Shown here one piece after another: positions 1-12,445 of a DNA stretch of 64,000 nt. The notes below the pieces were generated by a model. The model made no database searches and was not told the DNA's origin. It was given only the letters and a program-made list of their open reading frames with translations. This stretch comes from Dolomedes plantarius (lineage: Eukaryota > Arthropoda > Arachnida > Araneae > Dolomedidae). The stretch spans positions 162,492,150 to 162,556,149 of the forward strand of contig OU015499.1 in NCBI GenBank assembly GCA_907164885.2, written 5' to 3'. Positions within the stretch are counted from its first letter, which is position 1; every line of letters starts with the position of its first letter. Position numbers and translations under genes: made by a program.

Positions 1-1630
1 ACATGCTCTATAGATAGTATTGCAAGGCTGTTGAATCTCTCCTGCGATGTTGTTGACGTCAGGTATGTTTTATTTGATATTTATGTAGAAAAGCTTTGTT
101 TTCCCAATTCTAAAGTTAAATGAATGGTTAAAAATATCTTTAAAGATATATATATATATACATTTCAAAAGCCAGTGGCTGTTATTTGTAGTAATTGAAG
201 AATTTTTATAGGGTTCCCGAAACAATAGGTTTTAATACTTCCATTTCCTCTGTGTGTACATCTTTTGTTGACATCATTTGGTTATTATTTTCAATCATTT
301 TTACATCTATCAAAATAATTTCTAGTTCCGATGCATATTTTCGATGTTTGTTATGTGGAATTGTCTGGAATAAATTTCTCTAGCCTGTCTAGCTTTCTAC
401 GGTATTTGTTAAAAACAATGCACCTCAGCCATTTCTTTCCAGTTATGTATTGGTTCATCCACATAATTATAATTGAATATCCTTTTTCATTTTTGTAAAC
501 GTGTTTCCCGAAATTCAGGAGTGACTACTGTATAAGTCGCAAACTCTGTGGCTCCAACTAAGACTTTGAAACCTGAGTGGCTATCTTTTATCAGGCATTC
601 TAGAAGGTTTCTAAATGATCACAGTACTTCGTTTCAAACATATTTTAAATGTGTCTTCGTGTTTGTCTCTGTGCTAGCTCGGGACCAGTACATCTAATCT
701 GAGTCAAATCAGATCAAAGCAGCCCTGCCTTTGATAAATAATTCTTTATATATTTTCTATGCTTTTATGCGTAGTATTCCTAAGGCTGTCTTATGATTAC
801 TCGTATTGTTTTAATTCTGTGGTTGACTGTTATGAGTTTGGTTTCACAGACTTCTTAAAATTTTATAAAGAGAACACTTGTCTAGTTGCCAAAATCTGTT
901 GTCTTGATTTGGACATGTAAATCTTCTTAGCAGAAAAATTGTGGGCATTTTGTATCTTTCACATTGCATGTTATCTCATCGAATCATCTTTTAGGAAGTG
1001 AAGTTTCAGTAGGTATTTAGCTCTATTAAACCATTCATCTATTTAAAGGAGTTTCACACAAACTTTTAAAATTTGCAGTTCTCTTTTCACAAGAGAACCT
1101 GAAGTGCTATATTCATGCTGTTGTAGTGAGAGTTGATTCCAAAGTGCCAATTTTATTATTTCTTTCCCTTTGATTCTTCTGTACAGAAGCTATACACTAC
1201 AAGGTGTGTAAATTTTCTTTACTTGCATAGTAGTGAAAATGCAGGAGTAGACAATTGTTCTTTACTTGTTACAAGAATAAGCAATAACTTTTTAGCCTGA
1301 AAAAACTTTTATGACCTAACCTCCACATTTATTTACTTTGAATATAATGATTACTGATTCTTCAAGTCTGTTGTTATAAAAGATGTCTGAAGTACAATAT
1401 TCGTACTACCTGACCGAGACATATCCTGTATGGCACCCCATGCCCATAGTCATGAAAAGAGATGGGCACCACTGGCCTTGGTCCACATTCGGACTATTGT
1501 GCCATGAATCATTAGAATAATTATTCTAGGATAAATTTATTTTTATGAAATAAAAATTACAATACATTTATAACTTAACAGTATAGAAAACTATTGAATT
1601 TACCTGGAATGTACTAAACTTTTCTACTTT
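1..1630. other. Non-coding start of unit A
   Basis: AT-rich sequence with a short TA run near 147-160 and many stops in all frames. Short open frames here are not kept in unit C. It is nearly identical to 28191-29830 and recognisably similar to 53708-55190. I recognise no gene. It may be the decayed remainder of the minus-strand hAT element that follows, or intron/intergenic DNA. Confidence 0.6.
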
Positions 1631-1639
1631 TAGCAGCCC

Positions 1640-2470
1640 TAAAATCATCAATAATTGTGGAAAAGACAAAATTTGAAGCAATGTATCATTCATTTGACAA
1701 TATTGCAAGTGAAGACAACCTTTCTTGATACATGGTGTATCTCAAATAGGTCTTGATTAACTTTAACTTTGAGAACAATCATCCAGCACTAGCTACAGAT
1801 ACTGGACTAGTCAAAATAATTATCATAACTACATAGATTTTTGAATAAACATGGTCAATACTGTTATCAATCATGTACTTTAGTACAGCACAAACTTTTA
1901 AGTCTTTAAGCATAGTTCTTGGAAACATCTTCAGTTTTTGTTAAAGTTCTTCTACTAGTATATCTACTAGTATAATTTCCCTTCACTTCACACAGTTTGC
2001 TGGCAACTATGGAGAATTTCCTCAGATTTTTCCTTTAACCAATTTGTCATGAATAAACCCAAAATTTTGTTCATATTTTTTCAGCTCTGTAAACTTGAAG
2101 TACAGCGCAGAGAAATTATGTTAATATTCATCTAAAAATACCTGTTTTGAACATGTCTCCTGAATTTTCACTCCTGTGATCTGGTATTTTGTACTAAAAA
2201 AATGTTTTATTTCTTCCTCCTACGAATTTTCTTAAATTCTTTGAAAATATTTAGCAATTTCATTTGCTGTGATCATTACTGAGACCATCCCGCTGTTTCT
2301 GTACTCTGCTATCGGAGTAATAAACTGTTCTAAGTGTTTCATAGCTGAAAGCTGCTCCATGTATTCTCTTGGCCATAGCTTACTTATGGAGATAATTTTT
2401 GCCAATTTATCATACCATGCTCCTACTAAAATGATGAATTCATGTAATAAAATATAATTGATTAGCATTT
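1640..2470 (-). pseudogene. hAT transposase remnant, ZMYM1/DUF4371-like (unit A)
   Basis: Reading the minus strand from 2468, the frame HEFIILVGAWYDKLAKI and then AEYRNSGMVSVMITANEIAK resembles the middle of ZMYM1-like hAT transposases. Closer to 1640 come pieces of the C-terminal dimerisation region, better preserved in unit C (LTIPVSVTSAEQLFSK and TYLRSTMYQERLSSLAIL). Stops and frameshifts are frequent, so it cannot make a transposase. The same relic lies at the same place in all three units, so it is older than the duplications. The N-terminal half and terminal repeats were not found. Family assignment rests on remembered motif patterns. Confidence 0.72.
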
Positions 2471-5400
2471 AAAAGAATTTTCTTTCAGTCTCAGATGTCA
2501 TTTAAACTCATATTGCATGTAAATATGTATACTTTCATCCGTTTCAACCACACAAGGCCCTAGGTTTTCACTTTTATATCTCATCTATTTGTAAGTGATG
2601 ATTTTATTGAGAAACCTGAAAGTGGCTCTGAATTTTGAGACAATATTTTAATGAAAACGTGAAGTTTGTAGACAAAGTTAATGAAATTTGAAAAAAATTA
2701 CTTTAAATTCTCTCTCTTGTACTCTGTAATCCAATCACAAATATTATAGATTGTGACTCTCTAACCTTGAATTAGAGTGTTACACACACTAGAAGAGAAC
2801 AGAATAGTCCAGACAAGAGTTTGTGTCAAGAAATGGGTAGTTATATTATAAAAGTTGCAAATGTTCCTAATCCAAACCATATATCCCAGATATCTCGAGT
2901 TTTCTGATTATTTGCATTCTCGTATAAGCTCAACAATTCATTATTGTTAACTGCCTTATACCGGTGTGTAAATATTGGGTACTCCAATGATATTTATATA
3001 AAAGAATTTTCTCTTATAATTTATTTTGAAAGTGACAAAAACTCATTTGTTAGGCAATATCTTTTATTTTTGCCACGTTTGCTGGAATTGACTTTCAAGA
3101 CAATAAATGTTTTGCTAGTATCCTCACCTGAGCTTATGTGTGCAAAATATACGAAAATTACTTTTTCTTATTCTTGCCAAGTGTATTATTTCTAGGATTA
3201 AAATTTATTATTATATATAATGTGCGAAATTTCCTTATTTTGAAAGCAGATGGGAAAGAAAAAATAGTTTATGGGAAGTACTTTGAAGAAAGACCATAAC
3301 ATGTTTGTATATGAACTAAACAGTTTTAATTTTATGTAGGTAATTTTATGTGACCACAGATTTTGTTTTTAATTTACTTATACTTTTATGAGATTTAATT
3401 TGTGTGAGAATTACTAATCTGTATACTATGCATGTCTCTTAAATCACTGTTTTGTTAAATATTTTACTAAACTTTAGCTGTTACTCTAAGTGCATACATT
3501 TATGACTGCAGAATAAAATATTTTATACTCTATCATGAAAAATTATTTATATTGGAATAGCTTTTCTATTTCATTGTTCATGAAGTGGTAGGTGGGGTTT
3601 TCTCTAACCAAAAAGTGTTATGATAGGTATAGCTTAATCTTCATCTGATTTCCTGTAGCATTGAACTGTATTGTGGAGTTTTAACCAAAATAATTCCAGT
3701 CTATGTGGATATCTTAAAATCATTTGACTTGATACACACAGTGAAAAATGTTGAGATTACCTTATCCTGTAAGAACAAAATGGTTTTCCAATGTTCTCTC
3801 AATCACACAATTGTTTTATTTATTTAAATAGCTGGTATAAAGGTAACTTAAGATGATCAGAATGTAATTCGAATTATTCTTAATTTGTCTTAAATTATTT
3901 ATCATATTATTTATAATTATTTATTATTTATCTGTAATTATTCTTAATTTGTCGCAGTTAACATTTTTATAGGCATGCATATTTATTTCTAGTGCATTTA
4001 TTATGTATTCTCCTTTGTGCTTACATAGCTTGCTGAGTGGATGTATGCAAAGCAGAATTGGAAAAATATTTGCAGTTCTAATCACTCAATCTTAAAGAAT
4101 GTCATAAGTCTCTAGCATTTCTCTTTAGTCACAGATGTTGTTAAGGGCTCTTAAGACATTTTATCCATGGAAATGCATAACGGAGAATTATTAAGAATGA
4201 ATTTTAATTTAGAAGCTTATGTAACTTGAATATCCATCCCGCAAAATAGACAAATTTTTTAAGAAATACACAAATATGACAAATGAAAAACGCAATTCCA
4301 AAATCAGGATATATAAAAAAATTGTTTGCAAAGTTTTTGAAAAATGCAAAAGCATAATTTTTTTACAAAAATTTAACTTTTATTAAAAAGCTTACATAAA
4401 AATAAATACTCCCCTACCGCCCCAAAAATAGCTTTTTTATAAAAAATTGATAGTAAAAATTGAAAAATATGAGAAAATTAGAATGCACCAATATTTTTTT
4501 AATATACAAATAGCAAAAAGTACCATTTTTTTGTCAAAAATATTTTTATGATATTTCACTTGAATAAGAGTAATCACCCAGCGCTCTCTCTTGAAAACTT
4601 TTTTAATTCTGAAAATTAAGATTTACAATAGGAAAAGATCTTTGAAATGTACAAATAAAGCGTTAAAAGATCTGTTATCAATTCATTAATTATTTATTAC
4701 GGAGCGGTAAAGATGACATTTCAGTACGAAAAAAATCCCGTTTATAAGCAAACACCTTCCCGCACGTCATGAAATGAACGAGTACGGTTACCGCTGAGAA
4801 ACTTTTATTGCCCCACTTCGCGCATCGGAATGAATTTCATACTTCAACCAAAATTTTAATTAAAAGGAATGTAATGTAATTATGTTTCTACTGATTTGTA
4901 TATATATGTATTTTTCTTGTCCTTTTAAGCCTGGGAAATTCTGGTTCTATACTATAATACCGAGCTGTATGAAATCAGTATGTGACTGGTTGAGTCTGAA
5001 GTCACCCCACATTCGGCATATTTTGTTTACAACCCGGAGAAAGTTTACAAGTATAAATTGCATGAGAGATAACTGAGGCAAAACTCGTTTTAGCAGTTCT
5101 GAACTAGTTTTTTCTAAATATGAAAATTTAAAATTGATTTTATAAATAATTTTTAAAGAGCATCGGATGATAGTCGTATAGATTTCTTTTGTTTAGAATT
5201 TTTATTACCTGTTTATTATCTCAATACAATTTTTGAAAGATGTAGGTCTGAAAAAGACCTTATCAGCCGTGTATTCCTGACGTATATCACAGACTACAAG
5301 AGGTCCACAGGTAACTGTTTTGAAATGTTTGAAAATGTGAAGAATCACTTAAATGGACTATTGTACAGTAGATGAACGTAAAATTTGAAGAATTTATACT

Positions 5401-6048
5401 ATTGTCAATTCTAATGTATTATATACACAACATTCAGATTAAAATATAGAGAGCGTGGTGAAAAATATCTGTAGCCAACAAACTACAATCGAAAGAATTA
5501 TGGCTAAACCCATAAGCCGCGTATTCTTTATTTCCTGCAATAATTTTTATATATTTTATTACTTTTTTAAGCCTTTTAATCTGATAGTAACCGAGCTTTT
5601 TCATCAGATGTTAATCTCTGGAATTTCTCGGAGCGTTAAACTAAATAATTAATGATGATTTTTTTAAAATTTCGGATAACTAAAATGAATATAAAGGAAT
5701 ACATATTAATATTGCTTATACGTTATTTATCGAGCCCATATCCGTATAGTTGAGATCCCTAGAAACCGAAACATATCAAATCTCTGCGTGTCCTTATGAT
5801 CTACCAGGACAAAACAATAAGAATGGCTAACGAACCTCGTGGTCTAATTACAATAAATTTAACATGCTCAGTAGGTTAATTTATCCAGAACGTAATTTAT
5901 AACATCTAGTTAATAGATATTTCATGTCCTAAGTTTATAGATATGTCATTTCCTAGCACAAATAAGCTTTTATATATTGCTATTCATTTCGCAAGAAAAA
6001 TAAGGGAAAAAAATTGGTTCAGTGTTAATATATCCCATTGAAATTCCT
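2471..6048. other. Non-coding stretch upstream of the finger exon (unit A)
   Basis: About 3.6 kb of AT-rich DNA with poly-A/poly-T runs at 4240-4560 and no convincing coding region. An 83-codon open frame at 2944-3195 recurs at 31022-31273, but only because A and B are nearly identical; it is altered in C. The stretch ends in a pyrimidine-rich tract and AG, so it may be an intron or promoter-side DNA of the zinc-finger gene. No confident TATA box or first exon was found. Confidence 0.55.
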
Positions 6049-6066
6049 TTCTCCTCTCTTTGCAGG
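6049..6066 (+). other. Probable 3' splice acceptor before zinc-finger exon (unit A)
   Basis: A pyrimidine-rich tract (CCTTTCTCCTCTCTTTGCAG) ends in AG at 6064-6065 and is followed by GTTCTGG. The same tract is kept in unit B with AG at 34149-34150. A 24-codon frame starting ATGTGCGAAACT follows and ends in TAG in both copies, so the acceptor does not lead straight into the finger frame without another event. Inferred from sequence only. Confidence 0.5.
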
Positions 6067-6457
6067 TTCTGGTGCAGATTGTTATGTGCGAAACTAAAAT
6101 GTTTTTGTTGCCCAAAAATTCAGAAATTCAATGTATTGCTGGCAGTTACAGTTAGTTTTCTAATCGTGTAAATGAACTTCATCATGTCAGAAGAGCAAAT
6201 ATAGTGTATTTCCAGCGTACATAGACTTTCCAATGGATACCATTCCTGCGAGCAGAACCACACAAAAGCCGAAAATGAATGCACTCCATGTGAGACGTGT
6301 ATAATTCGTTAAAATATAAAAGTTCCAGTGCCCCGATTAACCCTCGCACAAAATATTTTCGAATGTAATTTATGTGAAGGAACATTTTCACAGTTGGCCG
6401 CCTTAAATCCACATCACTTCCCACGTTATTGATTATCCTCTTCGAACCCATATATGA

Positions 6458-8359
6458 AAGACTTTCACCTGCACTGTATGTGGGAAAAGATATTCCAAAG
6501 AGAATCCTTTAATAAGACACCTCCGCACCCGCACAGGAGAGAAATCTTTCGCCTGCACTGCTTGTGAGATGAGATTTTCTCAGAAGGGTAGTTTAAAAAC
6601 ACATTTGCGCACCCACACAGGAGAGAAACCTTTCGCCTGCACTGAATGTGAGATGGAATTTTCTGTGCAGGGTAGTTTAAAAACACATCTGCGCACCCAC
6701 ACAGAAGAGAAACCTTTCGCCTGCACTGCATGTGAGATGAGATTTTCTCGTAAGGGTGGTTTAACAGCACATCTTCGCACCCACACAGGAGAGAAACCTT
6801 TCGCCTGCACTGCATGTGAGATGAGATTTTCTGAACAGGGTAGTTTAAAAACACATCTTCGCATCCACACAGGAGAGAAACCTTTCGCCTGCATTGCATG
6901 TGAGATGAGATTTTCTAAACAGGATAGTTTAAAAACACATCTGCGCACCCACACAGGAGAGAAACCTTTCGCTTGCACTGCATGTGAGATGAGATTTTCT
7001 CATAAGGGTAGTTTAAAAACACATCTTCGCACCCACACAGGAGAGAAACCTTTCGCCTGCTCTGTATGTGGGAAAACATTTTCTGTACAGGGTAATTTAA
7101 AAAAACATCTGCGCACCCACACAGGAGAGAAACCTTTCGCCTGCACTGCATGTGAGATGAGATTTTCTGAACAGGGTAGTTTAAAAACACATCTTCGCAT
7201 CCACACAGGAGAGAAACCTTTCGCCTGCACTGCATGTGAGATGAGATTTTCTGAACAGGGTAGTTTAAAAAAACATCTGCGCACCCACACAGGAGAGAAA
7301 CCCTTTGCCTGCACTGCATGTGAGATGAGATTTTCTGAACACGGTAGTTTAAAAACACATCTGCGCACCCACACAGGAGAGAAACCTTTCGCCTGCATTG
7401 CATGTGAGATGAGATTTTCTCATAAGGGTAGTTTAACAGCACATCTTCGCACCCACACAGGAGAGAAACCTTTCGACTGCACTGTATGTGGGAAAACATT
7501 TTCCAAACAAGGTCATTTAAATAAACATCTCCGCATCCACACAGGAGAGAAACCTTTTGCCTGCACTGCATGTGAGATGAGATTTTCTCAGAAGGGTAGT
7601 TTAACAGCACATCTTCGCACCCACACAGGAGAGAAACCTTTCGCCTGCATTGCATGTGAGATGAGATTTTCTCATAAGGGTAGTTTAACAGCACATCTTC
7701 GCACCCACACAGGAGAGAAACCTTTCGACTGCACTGTATGTGGGAAAACATTTTCCAAACAAGGTCATTTAAATAAACATCTCCGCATCCACACAGGAGA
7801 GAAACCTTTCGCCTGCATTGCATGTGAGATGAGATTTTCTGAACAAGATAGTTTAAAAACACATCTTCGCAACCACACAGGAGAGAAACCTTTCGCCTGC
7901 ACTGTAGGTGGGAAAACATTTTCCCAACAAAGTAGTTTAGATACGCATCTCCGCATCTACACAGGAGAGAAACCTTTTGCCTGCACTGCATGTGGGATGA
8001 GATTTTCTGTGCAGGGTAGTTTTAAAAGACATCTGCGCACCCACACAGGAGAGAAACCTTTTGCCTGCACTGCATGTGGGATGAGATTTTCTGTGCAGGG
8101 TAGTTTAAAAAGACATCTGCGCACCCACACAGGTGAGAAACCTTTCCCCTGCACTGTATGTGGGAAAACATTTTCTCAACAGGGTCATTTAACAGCACAT
8201 CTTCGCACCCACACAGGAGAGAAACCTTTTGCCTGCACTGCATGTGAGATGAGATTTTCTGTGCAGGGTAATTTAAAAAAACATCTGCGCACCCACACAG
8301 GAGAGAAAACTTTGCCTGCACTGTATGTGGGAAAACAGTTTCTCAACAGCGTTATTTAG
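6458..8359 (+). CDS. Poly-C2H2 zinc-finger protein, array A (probably a broken gene)
   Basis: The frame is open from just after a TGA at 6455 to 8359, with the first ATG at 6569 inside a finger. It encodes about 22 consecutive C2H2 fingers, each 28 residues (84 bp), of the form CxxC-x12-H-x3-H with TGEKPF linkers, as in nuclear DNA-binding transcription factors. Two finger types alternate: CTACEMRFS and CTVCGKTFS. Helix residues vary ([40 protein letters not shown]). The finger near 7898-7963 has lost its second cysteine (Cys to Gly) and final histidine (His to Tyr). No KRAB, BTB, ZAD or SCAN domain is visible. Near 8310 a frameshift ([10 protein letters not shown]) ends the array, while finger sequence goes on in another frame. 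An upstream finger-like stretch around 6361-6455 ends at stops. Likely a degraded gene or the last exon of one. Confidence 0.85.
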   Translation, partial: KTFTCTVCGKRYSKENPLIRHLRTRTGEKSFACTACEMRFSQKGSLKTHLRTHTGEKPFACTECEMEFSVQGSLKTHLRTHTEEKPFACTACEMRFSRKGGLTAHLRTHTGEKPFACTACEMRFSEQGSLKTHLRIHTGEKPFACIACEMRFSKQDSLKTHLRTHTGEKPFACTACEMRFSHKGSLKTHLRTHTGEKPFACSVCGKTFSVQGNLKKHLRTHTGEKPFACTACEMRFSEQGSLKTHLRIHTGEKPFACTACEMRFSEQGSLKKHLRTHTGEKPFACTACEMRFSEHGSLKTHLRTHTGEKPFACIACEMRFSHKGSLTAHLRTHTGEKPFDCTVCGKTFSKQGHLNKHLRIHTGEKPFACTACEMRFSQKGSLTAHLRTHTGEKPFACIACEMRFSHKGSLTAHLRTHTGEKPFDCTVCGKTFSKQGHLNKHLRIHTGEKPFACIACEMRFSEQDSLKTHLRNHTGEKPFACTVGGKTFSQQSSLDTHLRIYTGEKPFACTACGMRFSVQGSFKRHLRTHTGEKPFACTACGMRFSVQGSLKRHLRTHTGEKPFPCTVCGKTFSQQGHLTAHLRTHTGEKPFACTACEMRFSVQGNLKKHLRTHTGEKTLPALYVGKQFLNSVI

Positions 8360-8670
8360 ATAAACATCTCCGCATCCACACAGGAGTGAAACCTTTCTCA
8401 TACACCGTATGTGAGAAAACATTTTCTCAGTAGGGTCATTTAACAGGACAATTTTGCACCCACATAGGAGAGAAAATTTTCGCCTGCACTGTATATAAGA
8501 AAAGATTTTAATCGCCGTTTAATTTGAAAACGCATCTCCTTATCCATGGAGTCATGTCCTTTGAGTATTTTTTAAAGAAAAGCCCTTTCATTTGCAGTGT
8601 ATGAGACATATGCTTATGGCTTGAGAATACAGGAAAAACGTATCTCCCTACCCATTCAGGGATGTAACTA
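8305..8670 (+). pseudogene. Decayed C2H2 fingers after array A
   Basis: In the frame shifted relative to the array, residues such as [35 protein letters not shown] and LKTHLLIHG show three to four more degenerate fingers. In-frame stops interrupt them, for example the TAG in CAGTAG near 8431 and the TAA near 8508. Some cysteines are replaced. Unit B has the same tail with a partly different set of stops, so the ancestral protein was probably longer at its C-terminus. Confidence 0.8.
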
Positions 8671-9330
8671 ACTCTATCGTTTGAAAGACTATTTTATGGC
8701 GCAAAGAAATATTTTGTCCCATCATTGTGAAAATGGAATTCAAATTCAGGTTTCATGGTCCTTACTTAGAGGAGATATCGCACATAATTATGTTTTGGAA
8801 TTAAATTAGTGTTTTATGACATTATTAAATTCTTTAAATATATAAAGGCGATATCGGTCATGACCTACGATACCTGAAGAATACTTGACCCACCAAATCG
8901 ATTGAAGTAAAAAAAACTGTCATTATACCTGTTTATATTGCAGGAAAACGTGTCTTGAAATGTCACTTATACAATACTTTGGTTTTTCTTTTTGCCTAAT
9001 ATTTAATTATAATTTTTAAGATTTTACTGTTTTTCTCTGCATCTGTTGTGTTCTGTAAATGAGGAAATAAATGTTAATAATGGTATATAAATAAATATTT
9101 TATGGCTTCATATCGAGCATGGATTAATTTTTGCGTTTCTCTATCTTTTAATTATTTTAAATTAATTTTTTATTATTTTATTAGAAGGGTTATATACTCT
9201 TTTATATTAGATATTGTCTCAAATTTTTATGTATGAAATAATATAATTTCAATTTTGAACTGAGCTCTTAGAAAATGTTTAAAATTTATAAATTACACCA
9301 AGTCTCGTGTATCGAATAATGGACTCTTTA
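8671..9330. other. 3' flank of zinc-finger array A
   Basis: AT-rich DNA with no coding region. An AATAAA hexamer lies in GAGGAAATAAATG near 9061-9073 and could be a polyadenylation signal; it is kept in unit B near 37120-37132. Otherwise I see nothing here. Confidence 0.45.
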
Positions 9331-9878
9331 CTGAGTCTTGCAATATATTTGGACAGGACTTGGGATCATCGGCCAATGTCAAGTTCGCCTAAGTGATAAT
9401 AGATACTTCACCGAAGATTTATGTGTTGCAGGGTCCAGAAGTCGCAACCAGGAAGTGGTGGTGGGAAAAAAGAGTCATTGTCAGTGGATAAAAGTGAACT
9501 CTGACCTGAACGGGCAGAGATTCCCCTGGGACAACATAATAGGGCAATGTTTAGCTAAAGCGTTTACGGGGAAACTGATGTCATGTCTAACACAGAAAGG
9601 GATGCATTTTACGACTGTATTCCATCCCAACGTCTTATCAGTCTTTCTTTTCGAAAAGTAAAGAAAACTTCCTGCCTTTTGAGGGTTTAAGATTATTTTT
9701 TGGAAAAATGAAAGTAAAGCGAAGATTCTAAGCTGATTCTTAAATCCAGTGGATTGATTCTTTAAGGCTAAAATTTTTACATGGAAATAATACATTTACT
9801 TTTGTTTTTGCAATATTGATACTTATAAACGGTTGATTCTTATAACCACTGGTCGCTATAAGCGGCGACTACTGTATA
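9331..9878 (-). repeat. Half of a Tigger/pogo-type element with one terminal repeat (unit A)
   Basis: Its right end, near 9830-9876, reads on the minus strand CAGTAGTCGCCGCTTATAGC preceded by TA, the usual look of a Tigger/pogo terminal repeat. No matching left terminal repeat was found, so the element is truncated. An open frame covering 9500-9661 is kept in unit B, but neither strand gives a protein I recognise. It could be the leader region of a Tigger element. Confidence 0.5.
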
Positions 9879-9887
9879 TAGGAGAAG

Positions 9888-10998
9888 GTCCAAATATAGG
9901 CTAGGGTCTAAAAATGGGCTATGTGTTGAAATATATACAAGAAGGTTCTGCCACCTCGCAGCGAAGTCATTAAACAATCACATTTTTGTAAGGAAGAAGA
10001 TATTAAACAGATGATACATCTTTGCCATTTTCGTATAAAGCAGTCGCCATTTCTTTTCCAAAATCGCATATTTTCAGACTTCGAAACTATCCGGTCAGTG
10101 TATTCGAATTTCTGTATATTTTAATCCTTAACTAGTACAAGTTTTGTTGTTACATTGTTACTGATAAGATAGTAAGTTACGTTTTGGGATAATTAATCAA
10201 GGTATATCTTTAACTGATAATGGCTGCCTTTCGGTAAAAGTTGAACTTACTATTGCTGTAAAAATGGGTTAGCAGAGTCGGCCTAAAAACGGCTAGCCCA
10301 AATTTAGACCATTTTCTCACCTATCACACATCTTTTTATAATATTTTGGCTTTTTATTCTAAATCTAAAGTATTTTTAAAATTATATATTTTTAAAATTG
10401 ATCTTTCGGTGTTGATATTTCATTTTCTGTAATTATTTCAATTCCGGACTTGCGACCACTGTAGGTCGTGTGTCCTCAAAGGCATGTCTTGTGACGGGCA
10501 TACCCTACCGGAACGGGTTCACTCGGTCCTAGTGCAAATCAGCACTAAACAAAACAAAGCTGATTCTACGGTCTGTAAGTGATGTATAAGCCGTAAAAAC
10601 AAAAAAAGAAACCTAAGACTGGGCAAACTGGAATTGGTGCAAAGAGGGCTACCAAGAATCAGCCTTCGGAATCGGAGGAAGAACGTAGTAAACCCAAGTT
10701 TGATGATAGTGACAGAGACATGGATTCTCCACCAGGAAATTACCCGGATGACGGCTATGCAGCCTGCATCTGTTGTAAAAGACTTTTCAGCGGCACAAGA
10801 GGTGAAACGTGGGTGCAATGTTTTCGGTGTCAAATGTGGGCACACACAGAATGTGTGTGTGGGGGGTGCAGAAAAGGTTGCATATGTGTGCGACTTCTGC
10901 AAATAATATTAAAAGATAGTATCTTCCCGATTTTTGATTGATTTCTTTTTTATATTTTTTTACACATATGTTATAGGTATCCCATACTTAGACCACCA
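9888..10998 (+). mobile_element. Pogo-like element fragment with GGTCTAAA-type inverted motifs (unit A)
   Basis: GGTCTAAAAATGGGCTA near 9907-9924 is met by the inverse form near 10288-10312 (TAGCCCAAATTTAGACC), and CCCATACTTAGACCACC lies near 10981-10997. The last lies just beyond a zinc-binding transposase tail (10600-10910). I infer these motifs are, or derive from, terminal repeats of a pogo-like element. Unit B lacks about 350 bp between 9930 and 10285, where its two inverted motifs sit almost back to back (37945-37988). Confidence 0.45.
10600..10910 (+). pseudogene. Pogo-like transposase C-terminal zinc-binding tail (unit A)
   Basis: One frame reads PSESEEERSKPKF and then ACICCKRLFS, GETWVQCFRCQMWAHTEC and a further Cys pair. 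This acidic linker followed by C-x2-C...C-x2-C...H-x2-C resembles the PHD-like tail of many arthropod pogo/Tigger transposases. Only the C-terminal ~100 residues remain, and the last Cys pair is disrupted by a frame change near 10860. The unit B copy (38352-38630) has an extra frameshift. A cellular PHD protein is less likely, as no other part of one is present. Confidence 0.6.
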
Positions 10999-11074
10999 TT
11001 TGAAAAACTAATAATTTCCCAACTTTTCCAATTAAATTTATCGTAAAATACACAGAATGTTGTAACATTTTTTT

Positions 11075-11510
11075 ACCATGTTTTTATTAACTTGCTTTCT
11101 TGTTTGTTTGTGTGTGTGTTTGTACAAATCCCTTACAAATCTTGCAATCGATTTTTAACTAACTTCCCGACTGGCTAGACATTTGAAACTTTTGGAATAG
11201 CTCAGAACACGATGACGATGCATTCTTTTAATACTTTTAGCCATCTTTAAAAAGAATTAAATTAATTTTCAGTTAATTTTGTTTTGTAGACTAGTGCAGC
11301 CATCTATCCTCCGGGACGGGAACGAAAATTAAAACGCAAGTTAACCTCCAATTAACATCATTTTCTTTCAAGTTCATGAGATAATTCATGCAAAAAAATT
11401 TAAAATGTATTTATTAATACACAGAGTTGTGAAGTTTACAGTATTCAACAGAAAATTTGAAAACATGGTATATAAAAAGTTCTTTTTATCTTGTAATTAT
11501 TACCTGCCTT
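11075..11510 (+). repeat. Left arm of a ~430-bp inverted repeat (unit A)
   Basis: Its reverse complement lies at about 17522-17957. Matching landmarks are CATGTTTTTATTAAC at the outer end and GGAACGAAAA in the middle. The two arms enclose about 6 kb holding the Tigger and second pogo elements. Unit B has the left arm (38790-39235) but I found no right arm. The arms may be terminal repeats of a larger element or two opposed copies of a dispersed repeat. Confidence 0.7.
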
Positions 11511-12445
11511 TGTTGATCCTTACATGTTTTAGGTTGTATTAACATCTTGAAAATAATGAACGTATAGCTGGTCTGACCTCAAAATGAAACATGTAGCCCA
11601 GAGTTTGACCTTCTCCTCTATATATATATATATATACACACACAGTAGAACCCGCTTAATACGAGCATGGCTAATAGAAGATGACGAGTAAAACCCACAA
11701 ATTGTTTTGAAATATTGGTTTCTAATGTGCAATAATTCAAAATTTCACGCTTTATCCGTGGACCTTCACGGATATTAAGAGAGCTGAAAGACCACATTTC
11801 GTCACTTTCAAAGCAATGAAAAGTCCTTTTGACCGCTGGCAAGAGGCGGGGGGATGACCCTTCATTCTAGGTGTTCACTTTATTGTACGTCCGGTATGTA
11901 GACACAGGAAAATGGCTTTTTTCCCAAGCATTTGGACAGTGAGAGGAAGTACAAAATAGATTACTTACATGACGGTTTGAAATCAGCTGAAAATTGTTCC
12001 TTTCTTTGAAATATCCCCTTTCTTTCCGAAATTCCAATAATAAGCGCAGTATACAATTCCTGGATGTCGAAAGGGAAACTTCGTAGATAGAGTTTCTCGG
12101 ATTTTATCAGATTTTTATCAATATGGCTGGCGTAAAAAGGAAAGCTCTGTCAATTTCTGAAAAAGTTCAGATTGTTCATAGTTTTGCAAAAAGGGAAAAC
12201 TAACGCATCGCTGTGTAACAGACTTAAATTGTCTTCTTCAACAATACAACATTATGGGAAAAAGAGAGCTAATTTTGTCTACTTTTTCTAACAATGTTAC
12301 CAATTGCAAGAAGTTGAGAAAGTGTGATAAAAGTGGCGTTGATGAAGCTCTGTTGCGTTGGTTTCCAGAGAAACGGCAAAATGGATGCCTCAGCAATGGG
12401 TCTGTATTAACGTTGCAGGCAGAAAAATTTGCTAAACCCCTTGGA

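Noticed and set aside
2944..3195. 83-codon frame present identically at 31022-31273 as a conserved small gene
   Set aside because: Conservation is explained by near-identity of units A and B; the C copy has many changes and an earlier stop, and no family resemblance was seen.
6569..8310. Regular 84-bp direct repeats as a possible CRISPR array or non-coding satellite
   Set aside because: Repeats are contiguous without spacers and code for C2H2 fingers in a eukaryotic context.
6465..8321. Long minus-strand frames with repeated [11 protein letters not shown] and [12 protein letters not shown] motifs (also 34493-36574)
   Set aside because: They are antisense shadows of the 84-bp finger repeats; the plus-strand frame has the real Cys/His pattern and linkers.
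10519..10902. Minus-strand frame of 127 codons
   Set aside because: Lies opposite the clearly readable pogo zinc-binding tail.
10634..10906. Cellular PHD-finger gene
   Set aside because: The Cys/His pattern sits beside pogo-type terminal motifs and has no other exon; a transposase tail is the simpler reading.
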